Positions 34,023 through 44,503 of a stretch of 64,000 nt of DNA are shown here, one piece after another (the first letter of the stretch is position 1; the number at the start of each line of letters is the position of its first letter). The notes below the pieces were generated by a model. That model saw nothing but the letters and a program-made list of their open reading frames with translations, had not been told where the DNA came from and searched no databases. The stretch lies in assembly GCA_910574455.1 (NCBI GenBank), contig CAJSYZ010000005.1, forward strand, positions 1,240,001 through 1,304,000, given 5' to 3'. The position numbers were made by a program, and so were the translations under genes. Source of the stretch: Trichaptum fuscoviolaceum (taxonomy: Eukaryota; Basidiomycota; Agaricomycetes; Hymenochaetales; Trichaptaceae).

Positions 34023-35295
34023 GGCAATTCTCCAAGTAGTCGACAACGGCGATGGCGGTTAGGTTGAAAACGTGAGACCTTAGCAATGATAGGCGAAGTT
34101 TGAACCATTGACGCCATATGCTCAGCTGCCTACGTGCGTTCTCAGAGGCTATAAGTGAATAAACCAAGTTCAAGTTAGGGTTACGCAGTACTTTAGTACT
34201 AGTACTAGTAGTAGGGTCAGCTGGTAGGACGTCGTGCACTTCAGCTTGAACGTCGACAGAATTGACTGTGGACATGAACGTAGGAGGAAAAGAAAGACTG
34301 TTACAGAACGTAATTTGCTCCGAATATATACAAAAATATGCTTGTTAACAAGTCAGAGTCCCAACCTCCAAGTTTCCTAATCCAGCGCTTGTGCCAGGTC
34401 ACGGCGGTGTGTGAACCGACTTGAACATCCTCAACATCTTCTTTCTATCTTCTTATCTCAACTCGAACAAGGCTACATCAACAAGAAGAGAAGACACAAA
34501 CTGTAATGATCCTACGGTGTCGTTTGTATTCATTTGTCTCATACACGTCAAAATCTTCTGACAATCAAACGACAAAATCAGTCCAGTCTTGACAACCTCT
34601 GATGCGTATGCATTATTTGTTTTCATGGGTTCTGAGTACTTCTTGAAGGAGATGGTAACGAAGATACCTTACGAGAATCGATTGTCAAGAGTTGCAGTCT
34701 TTTAGAGGGACCACTCAGTTCTATGGATTCAAGCTAATGCTGCACTTACAACAGCAGCTTGTGGCCTTGTCTAAGACCATCAACATCGAGTTGATGCCAA
34801 TGGTGAGTCTCCTATTTGAAATATGTACTGATCCCATCTATATGTACTCGTTCTCTTGGGTCCCGCAGAATGCCTTGGACAGAAAAGACTGGCCATTTAT
34901 CACGATACTTGTGCTATCACAATCATGCGGTCGAAGATCGCGGGTGTGTTGTTGTGACTCATCATCGCTATTCACTTCCACACTACGAAGTGGATTTTGC
35001 GTGATGAATAACAGTTGCTGTGACGTTTGTCTGGCCTACTATCTGGAATGGGCTTTTGCAACTCCGGCCTCGTACATATTTCAAATCAGCCACGTAACTT
35101 TAAGCTGTGTCTCTCTCTTAGCTCTATTTTAGATTCAGGTATCGATGATCATTGCATCCAAGAAGCAGCTTTTCGTTTCCATGTGCCAACCGAGGAAAAT
35201 TGGCAATCCACAAAAACAAACTTCTTCCGATGCCATTCTTCTGGCATCCTTTCTGGTTGTTCTCTCTCACCTTCTCCCCCTCTCCACAACCTCCC
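34023..35295. other. Divergent intergenic region
   Basis: Upstream of both the amidohydrolase (minus) and the type I membrane protein (plus). Contains a TAGTAC microrepeat (about 34195-34214). A stretch 34692-35132 has an open frame with an internal GTGAGT..CCGCAG pair (about 34803-34869), but no recognisable protein. An overlapping minus frame at 33973-34275 is probably chance. Confidence 0.4.
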
Positions 35296-37204
35296 ATGTT
35301 CACCACTCTACTGTCTTTTCTCCAACCCTGGATGCAGGCTCTCGTCCTTCTTTCATTCGTTCTTACCTCTGGTGCAGCACTCGTTAATGTCACGGTGGAT
35401 GACACATTAGGAGATCTTCAAACCGGGAGAAAGCCTAGCTATTCTGGGACGTGGTTTTCATCATCGAACTGCTCTGTGATTGAGCTCGACAACCCTTTCT
35501 GTGGACTGAACTTGGACAACTCCAGTCTGTTGAACGGTACATGGATGGGCTCCGCGACTGCTTCTTCCAGCGTCTCTATTCTTTTCAATGGTGCGCCTTT
35601 ATGCAGGATGTCGCGATTAACCCTTGGTTAGTTCATCTTCTTTCAGGCACAGCGGTCTATGCATTTTTCGTGATACCTAGCAATGTTTTTGCGACAGACA
35701 TCAGCTTCGTTTTAGATGACAATATTGAAGGGATGGTAAACAGGAGCGTTATGACGGAGTCGATCATTTTTCAATACAATACACCCCTGATCTCCCTGCC
35801 AAGCTTGCCAGATAGCCAACATAACTTAACTATCTTCATTGGTCGAACTGGGAACGGTCTCTTGCGTTCAAGACAGTCACCGTTCGGAGCAATCTTTGAC
35901 TATGCCCTGTATACGTGAGTCTGAAAATCTCCCCATTTGTTTAATGCTAAACTCCTGTTTCTGACAAAAGGACAAATGCAACCGTGGGCTTACCAATCGG
36001 AATGAACGCCATCTCTATTCCTCATGTTTCATCCCTAACTGGTTTCGAAAGTAGAAGTGAGACGCCTCCAACATCGACAACGACAAATGGGAACCTTCAT
36101 TTGGATACGGAGATTATCGCTTTGACATCCACTATAACATCCAGCCCTAATCTAGCACACGCTGCGCTGACACCGCTGCCCATGTCCGCAGAATCGACCG
36201 CATCAAATTCCCACCCCGTCCCGCAAGTCGACCACGCACAATCCTCACATCCGCCTACAAACACCCGTAGCTCATCTTCACCCTCGAGTCCTGATAGCTC
36301 TGGCGTCTCTTCGGGTACTTCCTCTCCAACAGTACCGGTTGGGACCACCAGCCAAACGGAAACATCTGCGGGCTCCGCGCAATCAACTATAGATATAGGC
36401 GCCTCGAGACCCTTCCCCGATCCCCAACCTCAAAGTCCCACGAACGCTGAAAACACATCTCAAGGAGCGAGTACAAAGACTCTTCCTGGGTCTGGCTCTT
36501 CTGGATCAGGTGAAACAGGAGCCTTTCCTGCCACTCCCTCTCAGACCACCTCAGTTCCGCCACCTCTGTCAACTCCTGAGAAGCGTGGTCTTGGTGGAAT
36601 TATTGCCGGTGCCGTTATTGGCATTTTGGTGCTCCTCTTACTTCTCATTTGGGTTTTACTTCGCCTCCACAGATCAGATCTCTTCACGAGTCTAATATCA
36701 AGAAGACTCCAGAGACCACGGTCCATTGACACTATAAATTCTTTCGTAACCCAGGAGTTTCCCCCGCTACCCCGTGAAGCGCCTCCCAAGCGCCTGTACT
36801 TGACCCAGAACCTAGAACGTCGAAATTCTTCTGCCGAAAGTCTAATTCCACCTAGGATTGATATAGACACGAAAGGCACTCGTTACACTACGGGCGATCC
36901 TGCCCGCGAGCGGTTGCTTTCCAGAGAATCCGCCAACCGTCGTCCAATTTTACCCTCTCCGGTCCGATTTAGACCTATCACACTCTTTTCCTCAACTTCC
37001 ACTATAAGCTCTGTGAGCGCCATGGACTTCCGACAAAATTCTCACTTAGAGGCCGATTATCAGCGGCGGATTAGTCTGTTGGAAACTGAAGTACAGCGAC
37101 TCCAGTCAGAGAGAGATTACTTAGCTTATTTGACGTGGGGTGAGGAGCTACCAGATTACAGTGACTTGAATTCACCTCGAAATTCTCCACGAAACGGCGT
37201 TTAA
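35296..37204 (+). CDS. Ser/Thr-rich type I membrane protein, agaricomycete family (copy 1)
   Basis: Three exons (35296-35590, 35647-35914, 35971-37204), about 600 residues. A signal peptide (QALVLLSFVLTSGAALV) precedes an ectodomain opening NVTVDDTLGD and containing SILFNGTAVYAFFVIP, SFVLDDN and FDYALYT. It has many N-x-S/T sites. A 200-residue Ser/Thr/Pro-rich, probably O-glycosylated stalk follows, then one membrane helix (GIIAGAVIGILVLLLLLIWVLL). The cytosolic tail of about 170 residues has a short coiled coil near the end (YQRRISLLETEVQRLQSERD). The layout suggests a cell-surface sensor or adhesin; no ligand is known. The gene at 63312 is a paralogue with the same first two intron positions. 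Confidence 0.85.
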
Positions 37205-37657
37205 CCTTCCCTGTGTCAATACAGAGCGCTTTTGCGAGATTCTATTCATGTCCTGTGTATGTTTATAGTGTTATCTGTTTTCTCTTGATGTCATATCTCC
37301 CCCATTTTGTATATAAACATCGGCCATTTTCCTTCAAATGGCATCGGACGCATTGGTTAGAACATAGACTGTATGCAAAAGGTGGGGGAGTGTGTGTTTA
37401 TTTGAAGCTATAAGCCAAGCTCAAATTTTCACCCGAGTTCCAACGACAAAAACTTCATCGTACCCTGAAGTTACCGTCAACTTGTGGTTTATCATACCTC
37501 TTGAAGTTTTCAATTTATCAAAGGCCAGTGATTCCCAGAAGCAAATATGTAGTAAAATACAGTCATCCATATAATTATATCTGAATCTAGCTTACTTATG
37601 TTATGATACACAGTTTACAAAACAACTTGAACATGATTGTCTGGCAATGACTCAACT
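37205..37657. other. Convergent 3' intergenic region
   Basis: Between the type I membrane protein and polymerase kappa, tail to tail. AT-rich toward 37550-37630. No coding signal. Confidence 0.5.
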
Positions 37658-40419
37658 TCACTTTCGTTTCCCTTGCCGGTTAGGCTTTGTTCTTTTCTTC
37701 GACCACGCCAACAGCGCAGTCGTCGCGTGTTCGGATATATTTCTTTCCTTCGTCGCTTCCTTGATCACATCTTTGCTTAGACAGAAGTCGATGTGCGTAT
37801 TGAGCCCGAGATTGTCCGTTTCCAATTCCCTCCCACAGACCGGGCACTCTAAATTAGTGGGCTCGGGAGGCGTAGTGATGACGGGAACTTGCTTTCGCGT
37901 TGCGTCAGGACAGCGGTTTGCAGTACTCGGCTCGGTCCGATTGTTTGACGTGGCCAGAGACGCAAAGGGGGTCTCAGACTGGGGCTCATTGTTTTCAGCA
38001 ATAGTCAGATCTATGACAGCCTCCAGACCATCATCTCGTTGGTCCGTTTCGTGTTCGTGAAAACCCGGCATAGCATCGTCGTCTATGAGTTCTCCATCTA
38101 CATCTACGATCACGGTCTCATTCGTAATTGGATTTAGATCGCCGACCCGTCTCTTCTTACTTGGCGTCTGGTCTCCAGCAGAAGAAGGGAAAAACTACAT
38201 GGAGTAGCAATCAAAGATCAGTACAGTATAGTAAGTCAGGTCTCTTCCCTCACCCGCTTGATACCCTGAACGGCAGATTCTCGCAAGTCTTTCAATTTCG
38301 TAACACGTAATCCAATGAGGCGGATGCATAAAGGCAGTTCCAACTTCAATAGCTCCTTGCCAATCTACGAATGCCGTCAATGATTTGAGGGAGTAATGAT
38401 ATAATTTAAAGTTGAACGCACTCGATAAAGATCTTTTTTCTTCGTTATCCAATGATTGAATGACTTTGCCCTAGTGAAGACTGAAAGAATAAACGACGGG
38501 CAACAAAATAACAAGAAATATGTGCGGTTACCTTGGTATGTATCGAGCTTGTACTTGAGCGTAATAGTTTTACCAGTCCATCCAGATTCCTCCATGTCTT
38601 TCTCAAGCTCCTCGGCAACTTCTTCGAGTTTAGAAAGTATCTTCTGCTCGTTACTTACAGGATTGAAAGTTCTAGGTAAAAATATATGTACGAGAATCAG
38701 TTGGCCATATACAGTGACTGAAGATGAGCTATTGCTTACCGCTCAGCGCCAATGCTCTTTCGTTCTTCTCGACTATATGGTTGCACGACATTTGAGGCGA
38801 TTCCTAGATATGCCTTATAAAGAAACATCTTTCCAACACAGTCATCCATCAACCAAATTTCCGCCCGGCGATTGTAGACGTCACCACAGGTCTTAATGAG
38901 AACTGATGAGCCTGGTTGAGTAGTCAATGTAAGTGAAGCTCACCTTGACTCCGAAGGACTCGAGAAGGCGTTCATTCACACGACCGACACCCGGCAATTT
39001 TCTTATGGAAAGATCCTTCATGAAAGCTTTGATTGCTTTTTGTTCAAACGGTAGATGGAACTGGCCATTTGGCTTATTCTAAATCGGATTGAGCGGGTGT
39101 AGTAAGGACGGTTGGTAGGCCATCGAACCTTGTCTGAGCAAATCTGCGAATTGTTAAAGTAGCGATACTGCATGATGGAGGAAGAATGCATACCTTTGCC
39201 AGCATCTATACAATTAAGTGTATATGTCAATTCGATGATAGCACTACAGCGCAAGGTCCATCCATACCTTGTTAGGGGCTATACCTGCACTGACCGTCAA
39301 GCATGTTTCTTCCTTCACTCTCGCGCGCATCTGGCGGACACAATCGTCCGGTGATAAACTGCGTTCTGTACAGTAAGATGTGATGTATAACCCCCCCCCC
39401 CCCCCCCCCAAAAAAAAAAGTATCATAAATATGCAATTTCATAGAGTAAAGACAATACCGACTTCAAATAACCCTCGTCACATCCAGCAACAATCATATC
39501 TGGGTCATACTGCCTAAATATGTTCATGACCTTGCTCGACATCTCAGAATACCACTCGAAACGCAACGGCACTGTGATGAGATCTGGACAAAGTTTCTTG
39601 GCTACGAATTCTACACCCGTATAGCGTGAACCAATGTTCTCATACACGATATAACCAGTAACACATACCAGCCATCCCGGACCTAACACCATATTTACGA
39701 GCCTCGTATGAAGCGGTGCATAGCAAGCCTTTTCCAACCTGCACGCAATTAACATGAGACTGTGGACAAGGAGTTGATTAGACCTACTCCAAAAGGCTTT
39801 CCTGCTAAGTCGGGATTGTGAAGAAGCTCGACACTTGCGTAGAATGCATCCATATCGACATGAACGATCATTTGGCTAAGGTCTCGTTCAGACTCTAGTT
39901 CTGCAAGCTGTGACGCCAAGATTATGATCAGTATCGAGTTCATAACGCTTGTCGTGCGCATACCAAACGTTCCGCATCTACTTCCACTCTTCCTGGTTAT
40001 CAAGGTTAAGCTTCCACTCGACTTAGACGTCTTTTAAGAAATTGTTGGCTTACGAGTATCCGCCTTCCTCATTAAGTCATCCTTAATTTTGAGAATCTTA
40101 TTGATGCGTTCCGTCAGCTCTCTATCCTTTCTTCTTTCATTCTATCCATAGTTGAGCATGTCTACTGTGGCTTCCGCATCGAATACAAACCTCGTAGAAC
40201 TTGGAGCCCTTCGAAACCTCCGCGATAATACGATTTATTTCTGTTTGGTCTTTCGCGAGTCTGAAACGAAGAAGCTCTGCGTCAGTCGATACTTTCTGAG
40301 AATACAGCACTAGCTTACCCAGCTTTCGTAACGGATGGTCCAGCAAGGCGTTTGATTAAACTCGCTGAGTCCGGAGATGGATCGCAGGGTTTCAAGGGCA
40401 GTTCAGCCAACTTCAGCAT
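37658..40419 (-). CDS. DNA polymerase kappa (Y-family, DinB type) with UBZ
   Basis: Translesion polymerase. Start at 40419 ([20 protein letters not shown]). The N-terminal helical extension ([37 protein letters not shown]) is specific to kappa. Catalytic motifs: [52 protein letters not shown] (paired acidic residues present), [15 protein letters not shown] and [14 protein letters not shown]. The helix-hairpin-helix region is [21 protein letters not shown]. The little-finger domain follows, ending with [20 protein letters not shown]. The tail has a basic nuclear signal (PSKKRR) and one UBZ4-type ubiquitin-binding zinc finger ([12 protein letters not shown]...THIDFC). About 14 exons. The intron after GCDEGYL contains a G19/T10 tract and no AG where the acceptor should be, so this junction is uncertain. 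Confidence 0.92.
39391..39419. repeat. Homopolymer tract C19-A10
   Basis: Nineteen C followed by ten A on the plus strand (T10-G19 on the coding strand of polymerase kappa), at the 3' end of one of its introns. Homopolymers of this size are prone to length error in sequencing and to slippage in vivo. Confidence 0.97.
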
Positions 40420-40746
40420 ATTGCAGGTCGCGCCAGAGTATTGTATATAGATCGCATAGTTTGAGAACGAGGTAGTGAGGTCAGAATTTGCTAACTCGCA
40501 CACATCGCGTCAACGCGTTACACAACCGTGACAATTAATCTCGTGACTTAACTGTCACAGGCTCACGTGAAGGACGTAACTTAAATGACGTAAGTGTGAC
40601 GGCTTGAACCCGCAGCTGGAATTTGCTTCCGACCGCAGCGTCGCATCGTGTTGCTTTCGTTGTGCAGAATCAAATTAACGTGCAGCAGCGCACACCAAAA
40701 CATCGCAGTTCACAATTACGAACACTATCTTTTACGACCAGTAAAT
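40420..40746. other. Divergent promoter region, polymerase kappa / tetraspan gene
   Basis: Upstream sequence of two divergently transcribed genes. It includes direct TGACG/ACGTCA-like words around 40560-40600 (for example TTAAATGACGTAAG), of the kind bound by bZIP factors; this is suggestive only. Confidence 0.35.
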
Positions 40747-41627
40747 ATGCGAAAGACGTCCTACTTCTTAACGTTCCTGGCGGTGTCGGCCACTTTGTTT
40801 TTGGTGCGTCAAAGAGCACATGCTCTGTTGATGGTATGAATATTGAGCCCTTATCAGAACATAATGTCTATCATCCGACCGGACTGGTGAGCAGTCAAGA
40901 AGAACATCTGGCATTGCCAGGCATTCATTGTTTTTCTCAATGATATCAGGTTGTATGTGCATACTCCAGATATCTTCCACACTAAGACGATTATTCGTTA
41001 CGGACTTCTCGAACGTTGTGAGCGAACGGTAATCTCCATACCTTCGCCCAATGGTGGTGGGCAGATTAGCTATACGGACTACTCCTGCAGGCCGTTCCCG
41101 AGACGTCAAGAGGACATGTGTGAGAAAGGATACGAGAAGTTCTGCACATTGTGGTGGACCGCAGGGTACAGCGCCGAGTTGAGCGTGGTTTTCGGTGCGG
41201 CAACGCTTGTAGGAATCTTGGTTGGCGTGAGCACTAGGTCGAGGCGAAGGAGGGTCTGGAGGGCGTGCGCGGGTCTTGAATCGTTGCACTGTGAGACATT
41301 CAAGGTTGCCATCATCGTGAGCGATCCACATAACCTTGTTGCATTTTAGGTGCCTTCAAGATCATCGCATTTGCTATCATAACCGATGTTTATCGTACAG
41401 CTCAATACCCTTACTTTGAGTATGCTCGACCAAGTAAGCCCCATCAGCTGCTTATCACCATATGCTCACAACTTTGCGCCGCAGGCACCGCATATGTCCT
41501 GAACGCGCTTTCGTGGGCTTTCGATGTTTTCATTGTATTTGGCGTTCTTGTCACTGGAATCTCTGCTGAGGCCGGCCATACCTGGGCAGCAGGGAACAGG
41601 GCGTACAGGCCTATTGAAAACAATTAA
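40747..41627 (+). CDS. Four-helix membrane protein, claudin/SUR7-like layout
   Basis: Orphan tetraspan protein of about 235 residues. Start at 40747 (MRKTSYFLTFLAVSATLFL, helix 1). The first exon joins AFIVFLNDIRLYVHTPDIFH. The extracellular loop has RYGLLERCER and four further Cys around FCTLWWTAGYSAE. Then come helices AELSVVFGAATLVGILVGVS, AFKIIAFAIITDVYR and ALSWAFDVFIVFGVLVTGI. A short tail ends PIENN at 41627. The GL..C...C loop between helices 1 and 2 is like claudin/PMP22 and fungal SUR7 proteins, but sequence identity is not evident to me. The first intron donor is ambiguous (GTGCGT about 40804 or GTATGA about 40837). Confidence 0.72.
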
Positions 41628-41794
41628 TCGAAGGACTGATATCGCGAATCACGACATCCTCCATGTATTCGGAGTTTATATACGCGGAACACCACTGCCC
41701 TATGACAAATTCCTTACGTCGAGCTTTGTTTCTTCTCTGTCCTGTATCATAATATGTGTATGTTTACGCCGATAGACGATGTAAATCACTATTG

Positions 41795-43925
41795 TCAGAA
41801 AAACAGCGAGTCATCTGGGTAGTCTACCTTATCGTACAACCTAAGAGTCTCGTTCCAATCTCTCTTTCGCCTCCTCCGAACTGAAAAGTACTTTACTCTG
41901 CTTTCCCAGTTGCCCCTTACTCTACCCTTCTCCTTCCCGCCACTCTGCACAAAATATTTCTCTGGATCCTCCGGCAGTCGAAGATACTGCACGGCTAGCA
42001 GCATCACACGCTCATGTAATTCGTCCCTTGTCTTCAGGAGCTCGCGTAACCTCGATTTGCCCGTCCAAAGTAGCCTTGTGAGTGCCATAACAGCCCGTGC
42101 GGCAGATACCGCATCTTCCATCCATCGTAAACTCATCCACATCACAACAGGAACAACTACGGCTGTTATTGGTGCGATAGGAAATGTGAGAACCATGCAT
42201 CCAATCCAGACGCTAAGGCCAGACGCAAGCCCATAAACGAGTTTAGTCTGCGCAATCTCATCCCAAGTATCCCACACGGGACCTGAGCGCAGAATATGGT
42301 GCTTGACAGCGTATCTCGTTGTGGCGAAGATAGGTAGCCAGAGTACAAGGCCCGGAAAGCAAAGCGGAAGGAGGATGCCAATCCAAGAGAGGCGAACGAG
42401 CATACGGAAGAACACTTTGCGTCTCGGAATAGGCCTTCTAATGCGATCATCTTTTATACCAAGTCTAACTAACTTGTCTTGATAGTCCTAGAGGAAACAT
42501 ATAAGTAAAGGGGGTGATTTAGACTGAAGATAGCTTCCAGACCTTCAGATCGTTTCGTAATTTATTCACAAGTGCACAATGAAGCTTCACAACATGTTCA
42601 TCTTCCTCTTCGGATCCGCTTGTCGTAAATCCTTGGTTATCTGAGCGACTGCCTTCAAGTTCGGCCCATTTGAATACTTCCACGAAAGCTCTACAGACAC
42701 GAACATAGTCCCCAAGAGACATGTTTGTTCCCAATGGGGCATAAATCCTTGTCGCAAGCTTCGCCGAACGAATGATGTCAAAGGTCGGAGAATCGAAGGT
42801 CCCCGAGCTAATTTGTTGCTGCATCTGTGAAGTGAGTGAACGGATATTGGCAAAATCCACAGGAGCGATTAGTTCTGGATTGCCTTGAGGCGTAAAAGGA
42901 AGTGGTGGGTGGAAAGTAATCAGAACGTCAGACCGAAAATGCTGCCTATGACTGCGCCAGAATTGTTAGAAACTATTTAGCGTCGTCGTCGACCTTCCCT
43001 CACTCACGTATATGTGATGGAGCAAGTTTGCACATAGATCTTAAAATCCGGATCATCCTTGTTTCGAGTTAGCACGTCAGAGACCAGACGTGCCACTATC
43101 CCATAATATTTCAGATAGCGTACAGATATTCTAGAACAAGTTACCTACCTCCAGTCTTGAGAGGCGCAATCTGCGGATGAAAGCGGCTCATGCCCTCCGG
43201 AAAGAGACAAACAGCATCTCCCTTCTCAAGGACCTTCGGATTGTTATTAAGAGCATACAATGCAACGTAGGCAACATATCTAATTACCTGCATGAGAGCC
43301 TCCATAGCATCGCTGTTATCTACCTGAATGTCAGGAGAATCCTTCCGGCGCTTAAGCGGGACTGCGCCCGCAGCTTCGATTAGCCAGCTAGTGAAGGTTC
43401 CTTTGCCAAATTGTGTTGCTTTCGCAGTGAGCCGGATGAAGTTTCGCCGCTGGCCAAGGTTTAGTACGCTTGTCATGTGGGTGTCAATGCATGGATATCA
43501 ACCGACGTTGGAAGGCATCGCGCCTACAAGGAGCCTGAAGTCAAATCGCTTGGTAAGTTCCCAACAGGTAGTACCGAATGCAAGTCGTACATACACCGGG
43601 TCTGTCAAAGAATTGCAATGGTTCGAACATATTATGCTTATAATACGACAAACAAACTTCAGCCATGTAGATCTCCCTGTCGAGAATGTGCTCACCATGG
43701 CAGCCCATTCTGGGGTATTAAATGGGCATTCTCCACAACAATCGTACCATAAAAAATCTTCAAGACGAACTTGAAGAGAAGTCTGAAGCTACATCTCAGA
43801 TAGAGCAAGAAGACAAGAGTTAAGATATTTGTACCGGATAAGAAAGTACGCCCATGGCGTGGCCGTATAGCTATGAGCCATGCATGAAACGGAGTGGAGA
43901 AAGAGGAAGAAAAAGATGAAATCAT
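41795..43925 (-). CDS. Glycerol-3-phosphate/DHAP acyltransferase, GPT2/SCT1 type (PlsC)
   Basis: ER membrane enzyme making lysophosphatidate for lipid synthesis. The acyltransferase domain contains GTIVVENAHLIPQNGLPC, then SNHCNSLTDPVV (the catalytic H...D motif). LGQRRNFIRLTAKATQFGKGT, WLIEAAGAVPLKRRKD and LFPEGMSRFHPQIAPLKTG follow (FPEG motif for glycerol-3-phosphate). Later exons give SDPDFKIYVQTCSITYT and the long IAPVDFANIRSLTSQMQQQ region. The C-terminal hydrophobic block (LVRLSWIGILLPLCFPGLVLWLP and CMVLTFPIAPITAVVVPVVM) precedes a basic tail ending YPDDSLFF. Several introns, all frame-consistent. The 5' end is the weak point: the Met at 43925 is the first in frame, but the true first exon may lie further upstream. 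Confidence 0.85.
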
Positions 43926-44503
43926 ACATCAAGGTCTCGGCCCCGGGGTCCGAGTCGGCTCTTTGGGTCACGCCCAATATAATCATGATGTAACTTCTCG
44001 CGTCGCGTCGCGTCTCTTTCTCACTGACCACAACAAGAAGTATGACTTCCAGCCTCAAGAAGCGTAGACGCTACAAAACGTCACTAAGCGATTGCGAAAG
44101 CTTATAATCTGCTGTCATATCGCGTTTGCTGCTGCTATTTGCTTGCGTCGGACGAATCCTTATTCATGCCACCCGAATTAGACGAGACGAACGTCGTGCC
44201 ACCAGAGAAGTGGCTTTCAAGTTCAACAGCGGTTGCGCCAGCCATTGAAGTTTCGCGTAACGTGTGCATTTGTCTTTTACGGGGCGGATAGGGAACAGGT
44301 GAGGTACATTTGCAGGAGGTGCTCTTTGTGACAGAACCAGCTCCCGGAGCACCGTGACAACTCCAGTTCCCCCATAAGGTAACCACGGAGTCACGTGCCT
44401 CATAGCCACTGCCAGTGGCGGTTGCAGACAGGGTCGAATCGAAAATTTGGCCTCGCGGTCGACACATTACAGTGCAGTTACTTCTCTCCTCGTCGCCGGA
44501 GCC
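43926..44503. other. Divergent promoter region, GPAT / RRP12
   Basis: Upstream of both genes. Contains the longest copy of the palindromic motif (44405-44419, arms GCCACTG/CAGTGGC) about 90 bp before the RRP12 start. Minus frames at 44135-44467 show no domain. Confidence 0.4.

Noticed and set aside
34195..34214. TAGTAC microrepeat as a regulatory site
   Set aside because: Very short simple repeat in a promoter region with no known factor match.
33973..34275. Separate 100-residue minus ORF upstream of the amidohydrolase
   Set aside because: Overlaps the amidohydrolase start in another frame, has no domain and no splice support.
34692..35132. 146-codon plus ORF
   Set aside because: Begins with a non-ATG codon, has low-information Cys/Ser composition and no recognisable family, although an intron-like GTGAGT..CGCAG pair is inside.
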